From positions 62,001 through 126,000 of the forward strand of contig JAABRM010000012.1 of the NCBI GenBank assembly GCA_011390955.1: DNA of 64,000 bases, read 5' to 3'. Shown in pieces: positions 8,238 to 17,277 of this stretch (position 1 is its first letter; the number at the start of each line of letters is the position of its first letter). The DNA comes from Oscillatoriales cyanobacterium. GTDB lineage: Bacteria; Cyanobacteriota; Cyanobacteriia; Cyanobacteriales; Laspinemataceae. A program made the translations under genes and the position numbers. A model generated the notes under the pieces. The model worked only from the letters and a program-made list of their open reading frames with translations. It made no database searches and was not told the DNA's origin.

Positions 8238-9080
8238 TTACTCGGTTCGATAATCAGGCAGAATCGCACCTCTCAGGTCGGCTCCATCCAAACAAGTCCG
8301 GGTTAAGTTGGCGCCCCGCAAGTCCGCCCCGACTAGATTTGCTTGTTTTAAATTAGCGTCTGTCAGGTTGGCTTCTCGCAGGGTAGTCCGACTTAAATCC
8401 GCCCAACTGAGATTCGCACCCGTCAGATCCACTTGATTTAAATTAATCCCACTGAGATTTGCCCGACTGAGGTTAGCTGAGGTTAGGTTCACCCCCGGAC
8501 AAATGGCGTAAGCGCCCGCCGAATTTGGATCGAATCCTTCGGGAAACTGGGTCTGTGAATCCCAAAGGGCTGCCGTGAGATCCGCATCGGTTAAATTACA
8601 CTGACTCAGATCGGCACTTCTTAAATCAGCGTGGGCTAGGTAAGATTCACTCAGGTGACAGTATGTAAGTTTTGTCCAGCGAAAATCAACTCCCATGAGA
8701 AATGCGTTGCTCAAATCGCTGTCGGGGCTAATGAAATAAGCTCTCATCACCTTGGGATCGAAGCCTTCAGGAAATTGGGTCTGCATATTGTACAGAGACT
8801 GGGAAATATCTGTGCCGCCCAGATCCGCCCATCGTAGGTCGGCGCCGCGTAGGTCGGCCCCTTTGAGGTAGGAACCCCGCAGGTCAGCCCCTTTGAGATC
8901 GGCGCCGCGAAAATCTACTCTTCTGAGGTAGGCAACACTCAAATTTGTGGCGGTGAAGTTGCTATCCCGGAGAATTGCGCCGGTGAGATTGACCCCACTG
9001 ATATGAAGTTGGCTAAAGTTTTGTTTGGTAAAAACCCGTTCTCCACTGGCATATCGCGTCAAGATTTCATTAATTTCCAT
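8238..9080 (-). CDS. pentapeptide-repeat protein
   Basis: Nearly the whole protein (280 residues from the ATG at 9080) consists of A(D/N)LxX pentapeptides, for example ADLRGADLKGADLRGSYL, which fold as a right-handed quadrilateral beta-helix. Two short breaks (QTQFPEGFDPK and QTQFPEGFDPN) repeat the same insert, suggesting an internal duplication. The start MEINEILTRYASGER is typical of cyanobacterial members; an upstream ATG at 9116 is the alternative. These proteins are very common in cyanobacteria and their roles are mostly unknown. No membrane segment or signal is seen. Confidence 0.88.
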   Translation of the reverse strand: MEINEILTRYASGERVFTKQNFSQLHISGVNLTGAILRDSNFTATNLSVAYLRRVDFRGADLKGADLRGSYLKGADLRGADLRWADLGGTDISQSLYNMQTQFPEGFDPKVMRAYFISPDSDLSNAFLMGVDFRWTKLTYCHLSESYLAHADLRSADLSQCNLTDADLTAALWDSQTQFPEGFDPNSAGAYAICPGVNLTSANLSRANLSGINLNQVDLTGANLSWADLSRTTLREANLTDANLKQANLVGADLRGANLTRTCLDGADLRGAILPDYRTE

Positions 9081-9137
9081 GAGTTTTTCATTGCTTCTTG
9101 GGCCTTTGAAAATCATACAAGGGAAGGGGAATCTATA

Positions 9138-9262
9138 GTTATTGGTTATTGGTTATTGGTTATTCGGGTGTGGGGCCGCCATCGGCCGCCATCGGCCGCC
9201 ATCGGCTGCCATCGGCAGAGGAGCAGAGGAGCAGGGGGGATTTCGCACCCCCGCACCCCCGC
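9138..9262. repeat. tandem repeats: attggtt heptamers and GGCCGCCATC decamers
   Basis: A short heptamer array is followed by four copies of the decamer GGCCGCCATC (about 9176-9216) and then gaggagca units. Single decamer-like cores recur at 3950, 31673 and 38190, suggesting a dispersed unit. Confidence 0.75.
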
Positions 9263-9266
9263 TCCC

Positions 9267-11627
9267 TTATATTGCTTGTACCATGCGACCAGAAATAGCT
9301 TCCCAAGTACCTGGGGTAATATTTCTCGCCACATCACGACACTTAACCAGCAAATAACAGGCGGAAAAATAATCAGTCAGGGTTTGTTTTTCCCCTGGGG
9401 TTAAATCTAACAGTTGGGGATCGAGTTGAAAACTATTCAACCAAGTTTCCCAGAGCAATTGGCGAAATTGGCAATGAACTTCAGACGAGTCATTGTTACC
9501 GGGAATTTGTGCTTGTAGCTCATCCAATGCCCCCATCAGGGGTGAAATATCCCCAAAAACAGACATTGTTTGTAATTGTTGGGCGACAATTCCCACAAAT
9601 GCTAAATCCCTGGCTCGATCTAAAGATATTTCCGGTTGATTGGCTAAGACTCGATCGAAACTTAATGAGAGATAACGCGCTCGATCTTGGGCGAGTTTTC
9701 GGGCTAGACTTCGGGTTAAATTTCGGGATAATTTATCAATATCTAACGGGTGCGATAAGGCAAATGTGAGATTTTGCCGAAAATCATTGGTGAGTCCACG
9801 AGTGTTGTGGATGATATCAGTCAGATTCAAACCTAAGATGTTACTTAGTTTTAAGCTGTTAATTAACAGCAGATCGTTGTTCAGGGTTAAATCTAATTCA
9901 TTAATTAATGGGTTTTCCTGCTGAAAAGTTTGCTGGAGGGCAAATGCGGTAAATAGGGCGGCGGTTCTTTTGGCTGCCGGAATGATGGTTTCTGAATTGT
10001 TGGCACTGGTGCTGGTGGTGGCTTGCTCGGCCCAATTTAAGAGCGATCGCAGTTTGTTAGCATCTTTTTTTAGTTCCAGTTTGCTATCGTTTTGAGTATC
10101 CCTTTCCGGGTTAAGATATTCTTGGGTACTTGCTTCTATTAATAATAGCAATTTATCAGCATTAGGATTTTTTAACCCGGAAAAAAATAGCAATACTTCT
10201 TGCCAGCGCCAAACCGTGAGAGATTCTGTAACAATATTGGCAATTAACCGACGATCTATGATATATTCGGCGGCAAAAACCTCTTGTAAAGTGGGATGAG
10301 CAAAGGTTAATAAATCGGCAGAAATCGGCAATAATATCCCGGTTTTTATGGCGATCGCGTTGAAAATATCTTCGGGATTTTCTTTCGTTTCGGCATCGCA
10401 GATTTGCCCCGGCATTTGACTGATTAAATCGGAGCGGGAAAAGCAAAATTTTTCCGCGACTAACCCTTGATAAGCAATCTGGGAAAGCCAAGATTTGACC
10501 AAACTTTGATTCAGTTTTAGGGTAATTTTTCCCAGGACAATTTGTAAGGCTTGCTCATAAAGTAAAATCCGGTTTTCTGGCAGATTGTGGTCGTTAAAAT
10601 AGAGAAAACACAACAAATTTAGTAATAGCGGCACCTGGGCAAATATTTTGTGGCGTTGATATTCTGGCTGTTCCAATGCTTCAATAAAAGATTTGGCTAA
10701 AATATTAGCTTTAATATTAGCTTTTGGCGTCTGGGGTGGAGACAAGAGATTGTTTTCCCTGTCACCTACCACGGTAAACCAATGATGAATCGCTTCGGCA
10801 ATTTGCTGAAGCGAAAAATGGCTCAGGGCTACGGGGATAAACTTTTGCCACGGGTTAGGATGACCAATGCGATCGCTGGCAATAAAATAGTTGTTGGGGT
10901 ATTGCTCGATAAACCGTTCAATTTGGGCGATCGTTTTTGGCCGTTGTTCGCTGTCTAATTCATTCACCCCATCCAGCAAAATTAATAGTTTTCCTTGTTC
11001 CAAGGCTTTTTTAGTCAGTTTTTCTGCCAAGGGAAAACCGGCACTGCGAAACAGATCCACCAAGCATTTTTCTAGATTTAGTTCTGGGAGTTTCAGGGTT
11101 TTACAGGAAATCAAAACCGGAAAATAAGTCCGAGGCAAAAATTTGCCCAGCTTTTTGCCTTGAAGGGTATCGAGGCCAATTTTCCGCAAAAAAGTAGACT
11201 TACCCGCACCGGCTACCCCAAAGACGACTAAATATTGGTGTTCATGCACCATATCGAGGGCTAATTGTTTATCGATCCAGGGATCGTTGGCAAACTCCCC
11301 TGACCGAATAGGTAGGCTATTTTCTGGTCGAGGATTTTCTAGGGAGTTGAGTAATTCTGGCTGAGGAGACAGCCAGCAATACATCTCGGTATAAAGTTCG
11401 TCCAATGGCACTGAAGCATCAAAGCCAAAGAGATTGATTTGGCCGTATTTTTCTAAATATTGTTCGACATAAAGAGTAGATGCAGCCGCGATCGCTTGTT
11501 CAGTTTTTTTGCCCAGACGTTTCTCAAAAATGCCTAAAAATTTACTTTCTCCCTGATTCAAGGTTTCCAGGGTAATCTGATGAATATTTTTGGCAGCCTG
11601 AGAAATTAATGTTTGAAGTCCAGTCAT
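9267..11627 (-). CDS. NACHT-domain NTPase, putative antiphage/STAND protein
   Basis: A 786-residue protein with a central NACHT NTPase. Walker A is GVAGAGKS (137-144) and Walker B is LLILLDGVNEL (from about 214). The N-terminal 120 residues are helical with the segment LYVEQYLEKYG...VPLDELYTEMY, seen before NACHT domains of cyanobacteria. After the NTPase comes a winged-helix-like region and a long helical C-terminal part that would act as sensor. NACHT proteins belong to the STAND class, and several bacterial ones have been shown to protect against phage. No recognisable effector domain is present, so the output is unclear. It stands alone, with a MITE-like element just upstream. Confidence 0.87.
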   Translation of the reverse strand: MTGLQTLISQAAKNIHQITLETLNQGESKFLGIFEKRLGKKTEQAIAAASTLYVEQYLEKYGQINLFGFDASVPLDELYTEMYCWLSPQPELLNSLENPRPENSLPIRSGEFANDPWIDKQLALDMVHEHQYLVVFGVAGAGKSTFLRKIGLDTLQGKKLGKFLPRTYFPVLISCKTLKLPELNLEKCLVDLFRSAGFPLAEKLTKKALEQGKLLILLDGVNELDSEQRPKTIAQIERFIEQYPNNYFIASDRIGHPNPWQKFIPVALSHFSLQQIAEAIHHWFTVVGDRENNLLSPPQTPKANIKANILAKSFIEALEQPEYQRHKIFAQVPLLLNLLCFLYFNDHNLPENRILLYEQALQIVLGKITLKLNQSLVKSWLSQIAYQGLVAEKFCFSRSDLISQMPGQICDAETKENPEDIFNAIAIKTGILLPISADLLTFAHPTLQEVFAAEYIIDRRLIANIVTESLTVWRWQEVLLFFSGLKNPNADKLLLLIEASTQEYLNPERDTQNDSKLELKKDANKLRSLLNWAEQATTSTSANNSETIIPAAKRTAALFTAFALQQTFQQENPLINELDLTLNNDLLLINSLKLSNILGLNLTDIIHNTRGLTNDFRQNLTFALSHPLDIDKLSRNLTRSLARKLAQDRARYLSLSFDRVLANQPEISLDRARDLAFVGIVAQQLQTMSVFGDISPLMGALDELQAQIPGNNDSSEVHCQFRQLLWETWLNSFQLDPQLLDLTPGEKQTLTDYFSACYLLVKCRDVARNITPGTWEAISGRMVQAI

Positions 11628-11807
11628 GGTGAAATAAGGGTGCTGACGGATGGGTCAATTGACTTATGCAGATGTTTAAATTCTAGCAACAATTCTCTGG
11701 TCGCAAAGGGATCGCTGACCGCTTTGTCATCAAGTCATCGCCAAAATTTTGGCGGATCCGCTCGAGGACATCTCATGTCATACCATAATTCTCCGCATTT
11801 ACTCGGT

Positions 11808-11935
11808 AAGTTTACGGGCAGAAATAAATGCACCACAGACCATATCAGAAAAAAAAACTGTCATTCCCGCGAATGCGGGAATCCAAAGCCTATCGGTGGG
11901 GAACGAAAAGTGCCATTAATTATTTTCACCTACTT
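11808..11935. mobile_element. MITE-like element, copy B
   Basis: Same order of blocks as copy A, on the opposite strand: AAATAAATGCACCACAGACC, a GTCATTCCCGCGAATGCGGGAAT hairpin core, GGGGAACGAAAAGTG and CACCTACTT. It ends 2-3 bp from the stop codon of the PhnD-like gene, so it may supply that gene's 3' end. Confidence 0.8.
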
Positions 11936-11937
11936 AT

Positions 11938-12819
11938 TTACTCGATTAACTTGCTTTCGCCCATCTCTTGATAAACCTGACGAATCATCAGGTAATCACT
12001 ATCCGATGCGGGGACTAACTTTGAGCCTTGATACTTATGAGTTTTTTCCCCGCGAACCAGTGCTTGAATCAATGTTTCTTGGCGATCGAGCATTCGCTGT
12101 TTATAGTCAGCAATTAATCTCGGATCTAACTGGGAACTGGCGACAAAAATATCATTGGGAAGTGGCAGCCCGGTGGCCAATATCCGATATCCACTTTCAG
12201 AGTTTTTTGGCTGATTAATTAGTTGTTCGTAGTCGATCGCCGAGCCGCCCCAAGCATCCACTTGACCACTGTTTAAAGCTGCTACACTGCCTTCATCTCC
12301 TAACATGATAGTTTTCACATCAGACTTGGGATTTAAACCCGCATCGACGATCATCTTAATTGGGCCAAGATGACCACTGGTTGAACCAATATCTGATAGG
12401 GCGATGGTTTTACCACTTAAGTCAGCCACCGATTGAATCGGACTATTCACTGGCACCACAATTAATGAGTGGTAATTAGGGCGAGTAATTCCCATCAGGG
12501 GAATTGCATTTGTTCGGGCGTGAATAATCACATATTCCGACGGGCCAGTGAGTACCAGGTCTACATCTCCCGACTGTAAAGCCACCGCAGCAGAAGTAAA
12601 GCTTTGTACCGGAAAAAACTCAACTTTTGTCTCTAAAACTGTTTCCAATGCTTCCCGGAACTTGCCGTAATTTTGCGATAATTTTTCTACTTCTAAAACA
12701 TCGGTGACTGCCAACCGAATTTTTTCTGGTTTTCTGACATTTGAATCAGCGGTCAGATTCGATGCCGCGCAGCTAGTCGCAAATAAAAAAGTAAACCAGA
12801 TAAACTGACGACGTTTCAT
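11938..12819 (-). CDS. PhnD-type periplasmic substrate-binding lipoprotein
   Basis: A 293-residue protein of the PhnD/SsuA/transferrin-like binding family. The N-terminus has two Arg and a hydrophobic stretch ending in FATSC, a plausible but imperfect lipobox with Cys at about 17, so it would be anchored on the periplasmic side. The binding-protein core is seen in QSGDVDLVLTGPSEYVI, SDIGSTSGHLGP and LNSGQVDAWGGSAIDYE. The family binds oxyanions such as phosphonate or phosphite. No ATPase or permease follows; instead the gene comes directly after a histidine kinase on the same strand (114-bp gap), suggesting a sensory rather than transport role. Confidence 0.85.
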   Translation of the reverse strand: MKRRQFIWFTFLFATSCAASNLTADSNVRKPEKIRLAVTDVLEVEKLSQNYGKFREALETVLETKVEFFPVQSFTSAAVALQSGDVDLVLTGPSEYVIIHARTNAIPLMGITRPNYHSLIVVPVNSPIQSVADLSGKTIALSDIGSTSGHLGPIKMIVDAGLNPKSDVKTIMLGDEGSVAALNSGQVDAWGGSAIDYEQLINQPKNSESGYRILATGLPLPNDIFVASSQLDPRLIADYKQRMLDRQETLIQALVRGEKTHKYQGSKLVPASDSDYLMIRQVYQEMGESKLIE

Positions 12820-12933
12820 AGGATTTTTTAAATTATTTCTAAATTATTTCTAAATTTGTCTAAGATATACCATCAGTCTTTTAATTAGAGCGATCGCCCA
12901 TATATTTGCTGGAATATCAACCCTATACTAACA

Positions 12934-14802
12934 TTAACCATCAGACTTTTGGGCAAAGCTAATTGGCAGAGTAATTGCAAATTCCGATCCTTGGCCTAAG
13001 ACTGAATTTAGTTCTATGTTACCTTGGTGTTTTTCAATAATTTGATAAGAAATTGCTAAACCTAGTCCAGTTCCTTTGCCCGGTGCTTTGGTGGTAAAAA
13101 AGTGGTCAAATATTTTGGCTTGAATGTCGGCGGGAATTCCCCCGGCATTATCGGCTATTTTAACACAAATATGCCCAGAGTCAACTTGGCTGGTAGAAAT
13201 GGTAATTTCCTTGGCAGGCTGGGAATCCCCTGGGGAAAGATCGCGCATTTCTAAGGCATCGATCGCATTAGCGACGATATTCATAAAAACTTGATTAAGT
13301 TGAGCCGGATAACATTCGATTAAAGGTAAATTACCATAGGTTTTATGTAGTTTAATGCCTGCTTTATTAAACCGATTGTTCAAAATTAGTAAAGTATTAT
13401 CCATCCCTTCGTGCAGATTGACTTCTTTCATCTCCGCTTCATCGAGACGGGAGAAATTACGCAAGGATAAAACAATTTGCTTGATGCGATCGCCCCCCAT
13501 TTTCATAGAATCCAGAACCTTGGGCAAATCTTCTAGTAAAAATTCTAGATCGATCGCTTCGATATGGTCTTGAATTTCTGGGACAGGATGGGGATAATGT
13601 TGCTGATACAGTTGGACCAACTCTAGGATATCTTGAGTATAATCTTTCGCGTGTTCTATATTGCCATAAATAAAACTGACTGGGTTATTAATTTCATGGG
13701 CAACCCCAGCCACCATTTGTCCCAAAGAGGACATTTTTTCATTTTGAATTAGTTGGGCTTGAGTTTGCCGCAAATCGGCAAAAGCATTTTCTAATTCTTG
13801 GGTATATTCTGCCGCCCATTTGATTAATTGATTCAGAGAATGAGCTAATAGTCCCACTTCATCTTCTGTGAGCACGGGGGCTTGCTGGTCAAATGTCCGA
13901 GATCCGGTGACTTGTTGGGCGACTTGAGTAACTTTCTTCAGAGGCAAAACAATGGCACGACTGGTGTAAAAAGCCAAAGCAGCAGCGATCGCAGCCGAAA
14001 GCAACATACTGGCTGCAATAATTTTAATTCGCAAATACTTAGCGTGAATTGCTTGACCATAAGCGGTTTGTTTTTCTGCTTCTGCGAGAGCATTTAATTG
14101 GGTTAAATGTTCGGAAATTCGCTCAAATTGCACGGAAATGTCATTGGCATTTTTCTGAGTCATCACCGATAAAACATATTGCTGAGATGCCGGAATATCT
14201 TCAGAGTCTAATTTAGCCGGATCGACTGCTTCCCAGACTGACTCAACCAACTGACGATAAGATAAAATAGTCGCCTCGTAATCCTCTACTAAATCAATTA
14301 AAGCGGCTACTGCTGTGGCGGAATATTCTGATTTATTTTGCCGGTTAGCCAGTTTAATTGTTTTCAAGCGGACATCAACTTGGCTAATGCGATCGTAAAA
14401 TTTATCTTTTTCATATTGAAACCAAATAGAATTACCCAGAGTGGGGACAAGGGCTTGTGGATGTAATCGGAGTTGGGTCACGACTTTATCTAAATGATTT
14501 AGGATAATTTGCTGTTCGCTGATAAATTTTAACCGTTGTTCAGCCGCTTCTTGGTAATAGTCACCGAGAAGTAAACCGCCTGTTGTGCCACAGATGGCAA
14601 TGCCAATCGCTAAGGTATAACTATAAGCAAATTTCTCGGTAATTCCCCAGCGATTAATAAATTTTTGTTGGAAAAACAATAATATTTTTTTCACGGGACG
14701 ACTGTGGAAAACTTTTTGAGGTTCTTTAATCGAAGTTGAAGCAGAGTTGATGTTAAATTTTTTGGTTTCTGATAAACCTGGTTGAAATTGACCAGACATC
14801 AT
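12934..14802 (-). CDS. membrane sensor histidine kinase (HAMP-HisKA-HATPase)
   Basis: A 622-residue kinase with two membrane segments (about 59-81 and 260-280) flanking a ~180-residue periplasmic helical domain, then HAMP (281-330), a coiled coil, HisKA with the phosphorylated His369 in GVAHEINNP, and a HATPase domain with its G1/G2 boxes (DNAGGIP, GKGTGLGLAISYQI). A ~30-residue insertion follows the H box, as in other cyanobacterial NtrB-like kinases. No response regulator is adjacent. The next gene encodes a PhnD-type binding protein, which could present a ligand to the periplasmic domain. The partner regulator is unknown. Confidence 0.9.
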   Translation of the reverse strand: MMSGQFQPGLSETKKFNINSASTSIKEPQKVFHSRPVKKILLFFQQKFINRWGITEKFAYSYTLAIGIAICGTTGGLLLGDYYQEAAEQRLKFISEQQIILNHLDKVVTQLRLHPQALVPTLGNSIWFQYEKDKFYDRISQVDVRLKTIKLANRQNKSEYSATAVAALIDLVEDYEATILSYRQLVESVWEAVDPAKLDSEDIPASQQYVLSVMTQKNANDISVQFERISEHLTQLNALAEAEKQTAYGQAIHAKYLRIKIIAASMLLSAAIAAALAFYTSRAIVLPLKKVTQVAQQVTGSRTFDQQAPVLTEDEVGLLAHSLNQLIKWAAEYTQELENAFADLRQTQAQLIQNEKMSSLGQMVAGVAHEINNPVSFIYGNIEHAKDYTQDILELVQLYQQHYPHPVPEIQDHIEAIDLEFLLEDLPKVLDSMKMGGDRIKQIVLSLRNFSRLDEAEMKEVNLHEGMDNTLLILNNRFNKAGIKLHKTYGNLPLIECYPAQLNQVFMNIVANAIDALEMRDLSPGDSQPAKEITISTSQVDSGHICVKIADNAGGIPADIQAKIFDHFFTTKAPGKGTGLGLAISYQIIEKHQGNIELNSVLGQGSEFAITLPISFAQKSDG

Positions 14803-15345
14803 TCCTCCTGGGTGGTAATTTTAAATTTGTTAATTATTGAGTCATTCAGCGGATTTTAGGGAATTCAATATCTCAGTTGCGAGATGATTTCAAGGGAACC
14901 GATCTGAAGGATCGGTAAATTCTCTCTGACTCCTGAGCAATGATTCGTGCAGTTATTTTTTCCGTTACTTTTTTCTTTCCGAAAAGTCTGAGTCGCCAAA
15001 TTTACAAATATTAAAACTTTGCCGAAACTTGCTAGACTTACTGCGGATTCGAGAAAATATTTTTTGCCCATAATTTTTCCTGCATCATTTAATATCCATT
15101 TTAACCGTAAAAATATTTACTTTGCCGCACTACCGGATACCATACCACGTTATGTCCGTAAAAATACGCAAACACTTCCGTATTTTTACGGAAACAATAA
15201 GCTTGGTGAAGCAAGGCCGAAAAATCCCGATCGCAGATTAAGTGTTAATTAAGTCATAATTAAGTAATAAATTTATGTAAAAACTCGGAACTAGGCTGAT
15301 TTCTAGTTGCGTCCGGTATTGCGAAAAAACAAGGTTGTTGATCTG
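14803..15345. other. intergenic region between divergent kinase and permease genes
   Basis: No credible gene. It contains repeated CCGTAAAAATA sites and the perfect palindrome at 15155-15192, so it may be a control region. Confidence 0.55.
15155..15192. promoter_or_regulatory. perfect 14-bp inverted repeat TCCGTAAAAATACG
   Basis: Arms TCCGTAAAAATACG (15155-15168) and CGTATTTTTACGGA (15179-15192) separated by 10 bp, with another half site (CCGTAAAAATA) near 15107. It lies about 150 bp before the permease start, in a divergent promoter region. It could be an operator for a dimeric regulator or the end of an RNA; there is no U-tract. Confidence 0.5.
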
Positions 15346-16236
15346 ATGTCAAATTTGATGAAGCGATCGCCCGAACATCTGCCCAAAAGTTCGCCAAAAC
15401 ACCCAAAACCCCCAAAACACCCAAAAAAATATTTATCGCCCTCGGTTTTTTGGAGTATTCGCCAAGGGTTTCCCCCCAGTCTGAAAATTATTTTAACGGT
15501 GACGGCGTTCGGCGTACCACTATTATTGTGGACAATTCTCACTTATAGTGGCTTAGTTGCCCCGATCTTACTGCCCACCCCAACGGCAGTATTAAACGCT
15601 GCCATAGAAATGTTTTTTCGCGAGAATCTTTGGGCAGATATTCTGGCCAGTTTTGGCCGGGTTTTAGGGGGATTTGGGGCAGCGGCAATTGTCGGAATTC
15701 CTCTAGGAATTGCGATGGGAACTTTTTATAGTATGGAAAGTTTATTTAGCCCGCTGGTGGGAACAGTCCGTTATATGCCCGTTGCCGCGTTTATTCCCTT
15801 AGTTATCCTCTGGTTTGGCTTGGGAGAAATAGCAAAAGTGGTGATTATTTTTTTGGGAATTGTTTTCTACAATGCCATAATGATTGCCGATGCGGTTAAG
15901 TTTATTCCCAATGAGTTATTGAACGCCGCTTATACTCTAGGGGCGAATCGTAAAGATATTTTATTTAAGGTAATTTTACCGGCGTCATTTCCCAGTATTC
16001 TCGATACTTTACGGGTGAATGTGGCCGGGGCTTGGAATTTTTTAGTCATTTCTGAATTGATTGCCGCCGATCGAGGATTGGGATTTAGAATTGTTAAAGC
16101 CCAGCGTTATGTTCAAACCGATCGCGTTTTGGTGAGTATTATCGCGATTGGGGCGATCGGACTTTTATTAGATTATGGGTTTAAACTGCTTTCTCAAGAG
16201 TTGACTCCTTGGGCAGAACATAGCCGGAATAGTTGA
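15346..16236 (+). CDS. ABC transporter permease, SsuC/TauC/NrtB type
   Basis: The start is placed at the ATG at 15346 (296 residues); a TTG at 15307 is the alternative. After a Lys/Pro-rich tail (PKHPKPPKHPKK) encoded by a low-complexity repeat come six membrane helices of the nitrate/sulfonate/taurine permease family. The EAA loop that contacts the ATPase is seen as ELLNAAYTLGANRKDILFKVILPASFP. It sits alone: no binding protein or ATPase is next to it on this strand, although a PhnD-type binding protein lies 2.5 kb away in the other direction. The substrate is not determined. Confidence 0.9.
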   Translation: MSNLMKRSPEHLPKSSPKHPKPPKHPKKYLSPSVFWSIRQGFPPSLKIILTVTAFGVPLLLWTILTYSGLVAPILLPTPTAVLNAAIEMFFRENLWADILASFGRVLGGFGAAAIVGIPLGIAMGTFYSMESLFSPLVGTVRYMPVAAFIPLVILWFGLGEIAKVVIIFLGIVFYNAIMIADAVKFIPNELLNAAYTLGANRKDILFKVILPASFPSILDTLRVNVAGAWNFLVISELIAADRGLGFRIVKAQRYVQTDRVLVSIIAIGAIGLLLDYGFKLLSQELTPWAEHSRNS

Positions 16237-16247
16237 TTTTAGTCCCT

Positions 16248-16332
16248 AGACCCCATGAGATAAAAAGCTGTCATTCCCGCGAAAGCGGGAATCCAAGGAT
16301 TTACGTCGGGGAACGAAAAGTACAATTGATTC
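16248..16332. mobile_element. MITE-like element, partial copy C
   Basis: It contains ACCCCATGAGAT, the GTCATTCCCGCGAAAGCGGGAAT hairpin core and GGGGAACGAAAAGTAC, but lacks the outer ends. It lies between the permease and radical SAM genes. Confidence 0.7.
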
Positions 16333-16374
16333 AGCATTCGCCTCGACAACCGTTAACAGTAAATAGTCAACCTT

Positions 16375-17277
16375 ATGCCTCTAACCATTCTTTATCGCGG
16401 ACCATTAAATAGTTGTAATTATGGCTGTGAATACTGCCCTTTTGCCAAACAATCCGCCAATGTTTCCCAATTAGCGGAAGATCGAGTAGCTTTAGAACGG
16501 TTTACCCGTTGGATTGCGGCGCAAACTAACGATAAGTTGGCGATTTTATTCACCCCTTGGGGAGAGGCATTGATTTATGATTGGTATCAAACAGCTTTAA
16601 GCCAATTGAGTCATTTGCCCAATGTAAAAAAAGTGGCGATTCAGACTAATTTATCCGCTGATTTGGACTGGGTGAAAGGGGCGAATCCTCAAACTCTGGC
16701 ATTTTGGGCAACTTTTCACCCCGAATGGGTTTCTAGACCAGATTTTTTGCGCCAATGTCAAATTTTAAATGACTGCCAATTTAAGTTTAGTGTGGGGGTG
16801 GTTGGTTTTGCTAAATTTAAAGCAGAGATTGCGGCATTGCGTCAGGAATTACCGCCACATATTTATCTGTGGATTAATGCGGTGAAGCGAGATTTAGCCA
16901 CACTTTCTCTGGCCGATCGCCGCTTTTTTGAGCAGATCGATCCCCTTTATCCTTTGAATACTCGCGATTATCCTTCATTGGGTAAGTTTTGTCGGGCAGG
17001 AAGTTCGGTGATTTCTGTGGATGGGGATGGGACGATGCGTCGTTGTCATTTTATTAAAGAACCAATTGGTAATATTTACGATCGCAATTTTGCCGAGGCT
17101 TTATGCGATCGCCCTTGTTCTAATGCAACTTGTCACTGTCATATTGGTTATGTTCACTTGGACTATTTACACCTCGATCGCGTGTTTGGGGACGGAATTC
17201 TCGAACGCATTCCCCAGGGGCAATTTTCTGTTTTTGATTCACTGATTCCCTTTGAATCATCGGGTCGATCGAAATAA
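16375..17277 (+). CDS. STM4011-family radical SAM protein
   Basis: A 300-residue radical SAM enzyme. The [4Fe-4S] motif CNYGCEYC lies at residues 14-21, directly after ILYRGPLNS, as is typical of STM4011-type proteins. A Cys-rich C-terminus (RRCHFIKEP, CDRPCSNATCHCHIGYVHLDYL) probably holds a second cluster, like a reduced SPASM domain. The family is named after a Salmonella gene in a STM4009-4013 cluster of unknown product. None of the usual partners (STM4012, STM4013) is present here, so the gene is an orphan. The substrate is unknown; the genes around it give no clue. Confidence 0.85.
   Translation: MPLTILYRGPLNSCNYGCEYCPFAKQSANVSQLAEDRVALERFTRWIAAQTNDKLAILFTPWGEALIYDWYQTALSQLSHLPNVKKVAIQTNLSADLDWVKGANPQTLAFWATFHPEWVSRPDFLRQCQILNDCQFKFSVGVVGFAKFKAEIAALRQELPPHIYLWINAVKRDLATLSLADRRFFEQIDPLYPLNTRDYPSLGKFCRAGSSVISVDGDGTMRRCHFIKEPIGNIYDRNFAEALCDRPCSNATCHCHIGYVHLDYLHLDRVFGDGILERIPQGQFSVFDSLIPFESSGRSK

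Noticed and set aside
11613-12218. 201-residue plus-strand frame
   Set aside because: It runs through a MITE-like element and antisense to the PhnD-like gene, which has clear family motifs.
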